This document shows, piece by piece, positions 60,621 through 64,000 of a DNA stretch of 64,000 nt. Positions within the stretch are counted from its first letter, which is position 1. The number at the start of each line of letters is the position of its first letter. The notes beneath the pieces are model-generated. The model made no database searches. It was not told the origin of the DNA and was given only the letters and a program-made list of their open reading frames with translations. Source of the stretch: Williamsia sp. CHRR-6 (GTDB lineage: Bacteria; Actinomycetota; Actinomycetes; Mycobacteriales; Mycobacteriaceae). The DNA is taken from NCBI RefSeq assembly GCF_018474015.1, contig NZ_JAHCSG010000003.1, positions 62,001-126,000 on the forward strand, written 5' to 3'. The translations under genes and the position numbers were made by a program.

Positions 60621-61735
60621 GTGACCGCACGGGTGTTCTGGTTTCTCCCTACCGCCGGAGACGGCCGCTCGATCGTCGGGGCGTCGCACGCCTCTAGCCA
60701 TCGCGTGGAGCCGGCCGGTTTTCGCCCGCCTACGTTGCGTTATCTCACCGAGGTGGCTCAGGCCGCTGACCGCCTGGACTATAGGGAGTGCTGACCCCCA
60801 CCGGAACCTGGTGCGAGGACGCATGGTTGACCACCGCGGCGCTGGTCCAGTCCACCCGTCGATTGAAGTTCCTGGTGGCATTCCGGCCTGGCCTCACCCC
60901 ACCGACGCTGGCCGCGCAGCAGGCCGCGACGCTGCAACGTATGTCGGAGGGTCGGCTGTTACTCAACGTGGTCACCGGCGGTGATGATTCCGAGCAGCGT
61001 CGGTTCGGTGACTGGGTGGACCATGACCGCCGCTACGCACGAACCGACGAGTTCCTGAAGCTGGTGCAACGGATCTGGACCGAACCATCGGTGGACCACG
61101 AGGGCGAGTTCTTCCACGTCGCCGACGCCCGGGTGTCCCAAGCGCCAGACCCGTTGCCGGAGTTCTGGTTCGGCGGCTCCTCCGATCCGGCGCTCGAGGT
61201 CGCCGCGCGGCGGGTGCAGACCTACCTCACCTGGGGTGAGCCACCCGCCGACGCCCGCGCCAAGATCGAGCGCGTCGCGGCGTTGGCCGCCGCGCAGGGA
61301 CGCACGCTGCGGTATGGCATCCGGTTGCACACCATCACCCGCGACACCTCCGCTGAGGCCTGGGCGGTAGCTCAGCGCTTCCTCGACGACCTCCCGCCTG
61401 AGGCCATAGCCCAAGCGCACCAACTACATTCGACGTCGCAGTCCGAGGGACAGCGACGGATGGCCGCGCTGCACGGCGGTCGAACCGACTCACTGGAGAT
61501 CTATCCGAACCTGTGGGCGGGTGTGGGCCTCATCCGTGGTGGCGCGGGCACTGCGCTGGTCGGGTCGCATGACGAGGTGGCGAACCTCATCGGCGAGTAT
61601 CACGACGCCGGGTTCAGTGAGTTCATCCTTTCGGGCTACCCCCATCTGGAGGAGGCGTATCACTTCGGCGAGGGCGTGCGCCCCATCCTCGATCGCCGCG
61701 GCATCACCACACCCTCCGCAGCGCGGGTGGCCTGA
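60621..61735 (+). pseudogene. ssuD: ssuD-like FMN monooxygenase gene with a frameshift
   Basis: Two frames together make one alkanesulfonate monooxygenase-like protein. The first (60621-60794) starts GTG and reads VFWFLPTAGDGRSIVGASHA...LTEVAQAADRLDY, then stops. The second (60788-61735) continues as GVLTPTGTWCEDAWLTTAAL...LKFLVAFRPGLTPPTLAA...VVTGGDDSEQ to a normal C-terminus. In SsuD the segment ADRLGYxGVLxPTG is continuous, so one base is missing near 60783-60786. Intact SsuD releases sulphite from alkanesulfonates using FMNH2. Either the gene is inactivated or the sequence has an error. Confidence 0.8.
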
Positions 61736-61774
61736 CGGTACGACCCGGCACCCTCAGCGGGGGCAGCGCGGGCT

Positions 61775-64000
61775 GGAAGGTTCCCCACGTTCACGGGGAG
61801 CACGATGATCGCTCTGGCACTGGCGGTGGCCGGACGGGCTCATCACAGCGTTCGCGGGAAGCATTGCCCGAGAAGCAGATCGCACGTCAGCTGGGCGGGC
61901 TCATCCCCGCGTCCGCGGGGAGCACTTGCTGATGTGGTCGGTGCCGCCGGCCGCCTTGAGCTCATCCCCGCGTTCGCGGGGAGCACTCGTTGAGTGTGTC
62001 GAGAAGGTCGTCGGAGATTGGCTCATCCCCGCGTTCGCGGGGAGCACTAGCGGAACGTCTCGTTGAGCGAGAATTGTTGGGGCTCATCCCCGCGTTCGCG
62101 GGGAGCACGGCAGTGACTTTCGCCATCACTGGACCCGGATGGGCTCATCCCCGCGTTCGCGGGGAGCACGCGGTCGGTGGCTGATCGGGCGCGATGAGGT
62201 CGGGCTCATCCCCGCGTTCGCGGGGAGCACGACGACTGATCCCACGCGAGGTCGGCCGTGTAGGGCTCATCCCCGCGTTCGCGGGAAGCACAAGCGTGTC
62301 ATGACCGCAGGCCGCGAGACGATGGGCTAATCCCCGCGTTCGCGGGGAGCACCCATAGGTTGGGGTTGCCCGCTAGCTGCCCAAGGGCTCATCCCCGCGT
62401 TCGCGGGGAGCACTTCGCTGTCTTCTTTTCGAAGTGCTGCACTCGGGGCTCATCCCCGCGTTCGCGGGGAGCACACATTCTCGGGTGACGGGGTGGACTT
62501 TCCCGCGGGCTCATCCCCGCGTTCGCGGGGAGCACCCTCGACAAAGCCGCTCAAGAATCCAGTGACGGGGCTCATCCCCGCGTTCGCGGGGAGCACTGGT
62601 TGTAGTTGATCGCCGTGCGGAACTGCCTGGGCTCATCCCCGCGTTCGCGGGGAGCACATCAGCCGCGAAGCGCTCCGGTCCTACATGGAGGGCTCATCCC
62701 CGCGTTCGCGGGGAGCACCAGTTCACCGGGATCGTCGCCAACGCGCACCGGGGCTCATCCCCGCGTTCGCGGGGAGCACTCCGCAGTGCGTCCCATGCGG
62801 CGTTGAATTCTGGGCTCATCCCCGCGTTCGCGGGGAGCACTCCAGGTCAATGGAGCATCAATCCGTCGTGCAGGGCTCATCCCCGCGTTCGCGGGGAGCA
62901 CACGATGTCGATCACCAGCGTGCCGTTGCGGAGGGGCTCATCCCCGCGTTCGCGGGGAGCACGTGGAGGTGACCGTGCTTTCGGTCTTGGCACTGGGCTC
63001 ATCCCCGCGTTCGCGGGGAGCACTGGATGGGGGTCTTGAGCACGTCGACCACACCGGGCTCATCCCCGCGTTCGCGGGGAGCACGCGGCCGGGAGCTGCG
63101 CAGCCACCACGTCCGTGGGCTCATCCCCGCGTTCGCGGGGAGCACAGCGCCCTTCACCAGCACTGCGGTCACGGATGGGGCTCATCCCCGCGTTCGCGGG
63201 GAGCACTTTTCGCGTCGCGCGGTGCGGCTAATGATGACGGGCTCATCCCCGCGTTCGCGGGGAGCACCCACTGAGACCCTGCTTACTAGCAAATAAGCAG
63301 GGCTCATCCCCGCGTTCGCGGGGAGCACACTTACGTGCCACCTGCACCGGCTCGCCCGCAGGGCTCATCCCCGCGTTCGCGGGGAGCACAGGGCACTGAT
63401 CTGCGCCAGTCGTACGTCACTGGGCTCATCCCCGCGTTCGCGGGGAGCACGGCTTCACCGAGCTGCGCGACGCCATGCAGAAGGGCTCATCCCCGCGTTC
63501 GCGGGGAGCACGTGCCCGTGGTGTGCCCACCACCCGGACCCCGGGGCTCATCCCCGCGTTCGCGGGGAGCACATGATGCCGCTGGTGCAGACGTTCCTCC
63601 AGCTGGGCTCATCCCCGCGTTCGCGGGGAGCACCGCACCGGCCTGCGCGGGAAATGCGTCGATGCGGGCTCATCCCCGCGTTCGCGGGGAGCACGACGGC
63701 GAGGAGCAGCTCGGCATCATCGAGCCGGGCTCATCCCCGCGTTCGCGGGGAGCACAGCTCGGTGATGCCTGTCAGCACGTCGGACACGGGCTCATCCCCG
63801 CGTTCGCGGGGAGCACCCGACGGAGGGCACCCAGTCAGGCACCTTGATGGGCTCATCCCCGCGTTCGCGGGGAGCACCGTGTTCAGCTCCGGGCTGACCG
63901 ATGCCAGCGGGGCTCATCCCCGCGTTCGCGGGGAGCACGGCGATGGCGTCGCCTCCGGTGATGACGGTGAGGGCTCATCCCCGCGTTCGCGGGGAGCACA
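61775..64000 (-). CRISPR. Type I-E-like CRISPR array, 37 repeats visible
   Basis: Thirty-seven 29-base repeats (+ strand GGGCTCATCCCC...GGGGAGCAC, with a CGCG-TTC-GCG centre) occur at exactly 61-base intervals from 61775-61803 to 63971-63999, leaving 36 spacers of 32 bases. Read on the - strand the repeat starts GTGCTCCCC and ends ATGAGCCC, the normal type I-E crRNA orientation, so transcription runs leftward. The leftmost repeats (61775, 61836) are degenerate and those at 61897, 61958, 62019, 62263 and 62324 have single changes, as expected at the leader-distal end. The leader and any cas genes would lie beyond 64000. Confidence 0.97.

Noticed and set aside
61805-63847. Open frames across the CRISPR array encoding repeated LIPAFAGST or SSPRSRGA motifs
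   Set aside because: They are translations of the 29-base repeat in its three frames. The 61-base period shifts the frame and no start or ribosome site supports them.
50637-64000. cas genes near the CRISPR array
   Set aside because: All genes left of the array have other assignments. The array orientation puts the leader, and probably any cas operon, beyond the right edge.

Overview
The window is GC-rich, densely coded DNA from a mycolic-acid-type actinomycete (order Mycobacteriales; Gordonia or Williamsia would fit, but the genus is inference). Clues are a heparin-binding haemagglutinin (hbhA) with a Lys-Ala-Pro tail, a RamB-type regulator close to an isocitrate lyase gene, a secretory lipase, an EthA-like monooxygenase, and many GTG or leaderless starts with a TAnnnT box 6-8 bases upstream. 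The set lpd, ramB, aceA, fadB2, TetR, DUF445, XRE regulator, hbhA, DUF2516 and deoC matches the conserved Mycobacterium tuberculosis Rv0462-Rv0478 neighbourhood, here rearranged and interleaved with other genes.

Layout. 0-9 kb: a leftward ketone-oxidation operon (Baeyer-Villiger monooxygenase, alpha/beta hydrolase, SRPBCC protein, start of an FAD protein) diverging from an MHS-type transporter; deoC; a large inverted repeat array; a leftward AurF-like diiron oxygenase, MerR regulator and hydrolase group. 9-21 kb: the hbhA region, a DUF445 membrane protein, a TetR-DUF4873 fusion, a secreted lipase, a class-III-like PPK2, an unusual MetE homologue that lacks its zinc ligands, fadB2 and aceA. 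21-28 kb: a GH13 alpha-glucosidase and an LpqY/SugA/SugB-like sugar importer without an ATPase, then ramB, whose presumed sites lie in front of aceA. 28-38 kb: a methyltransferase, a PucR-type regulator, a glycosyltransferase, a DNA glycosylase, two tandem secreted paralogues, a second ATPase-less CUT1 importer, and lpd.

39-50.6 kb: a prolyl-oligopeptidase-like peptidase and then the most distinctive locus, a tightly overlapping six-gene operon (41939-50636). It encodes an ACP-thioester reductase, a fatty-acyl-AMP ligase, two long acyl-CoA-dehydrogenase-like flavoproteins, a short-chain dehydrogenase and a MupA-type luciferase-like monooxygenase. The set is sufficient to activate, load, desaturate or oxidise, and reductively release a fatty acyl chain without any PKS or NRPS extension module. 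50.6-61.7 kb: assorted genes (second PPK2, secreted proteins, thioesterase, Tam-like methyltransferase, nicotinamidase, secreted nuclease, pirin) and an ssuD-like gene broken by a frameshift. 61.8-64 kb: a type I-E-like CRISPR array of 37 repeats with exact 61-base periodicity, running off the right edge with no cas genes in view.

A recurrent theme is short intergenic repeat arrays with exact 21- or 22-base periods. They are single-oriented between co-directional genes and inverted between convergent genes. No tRNA, rRNA, transposase or phage gene was recognised.
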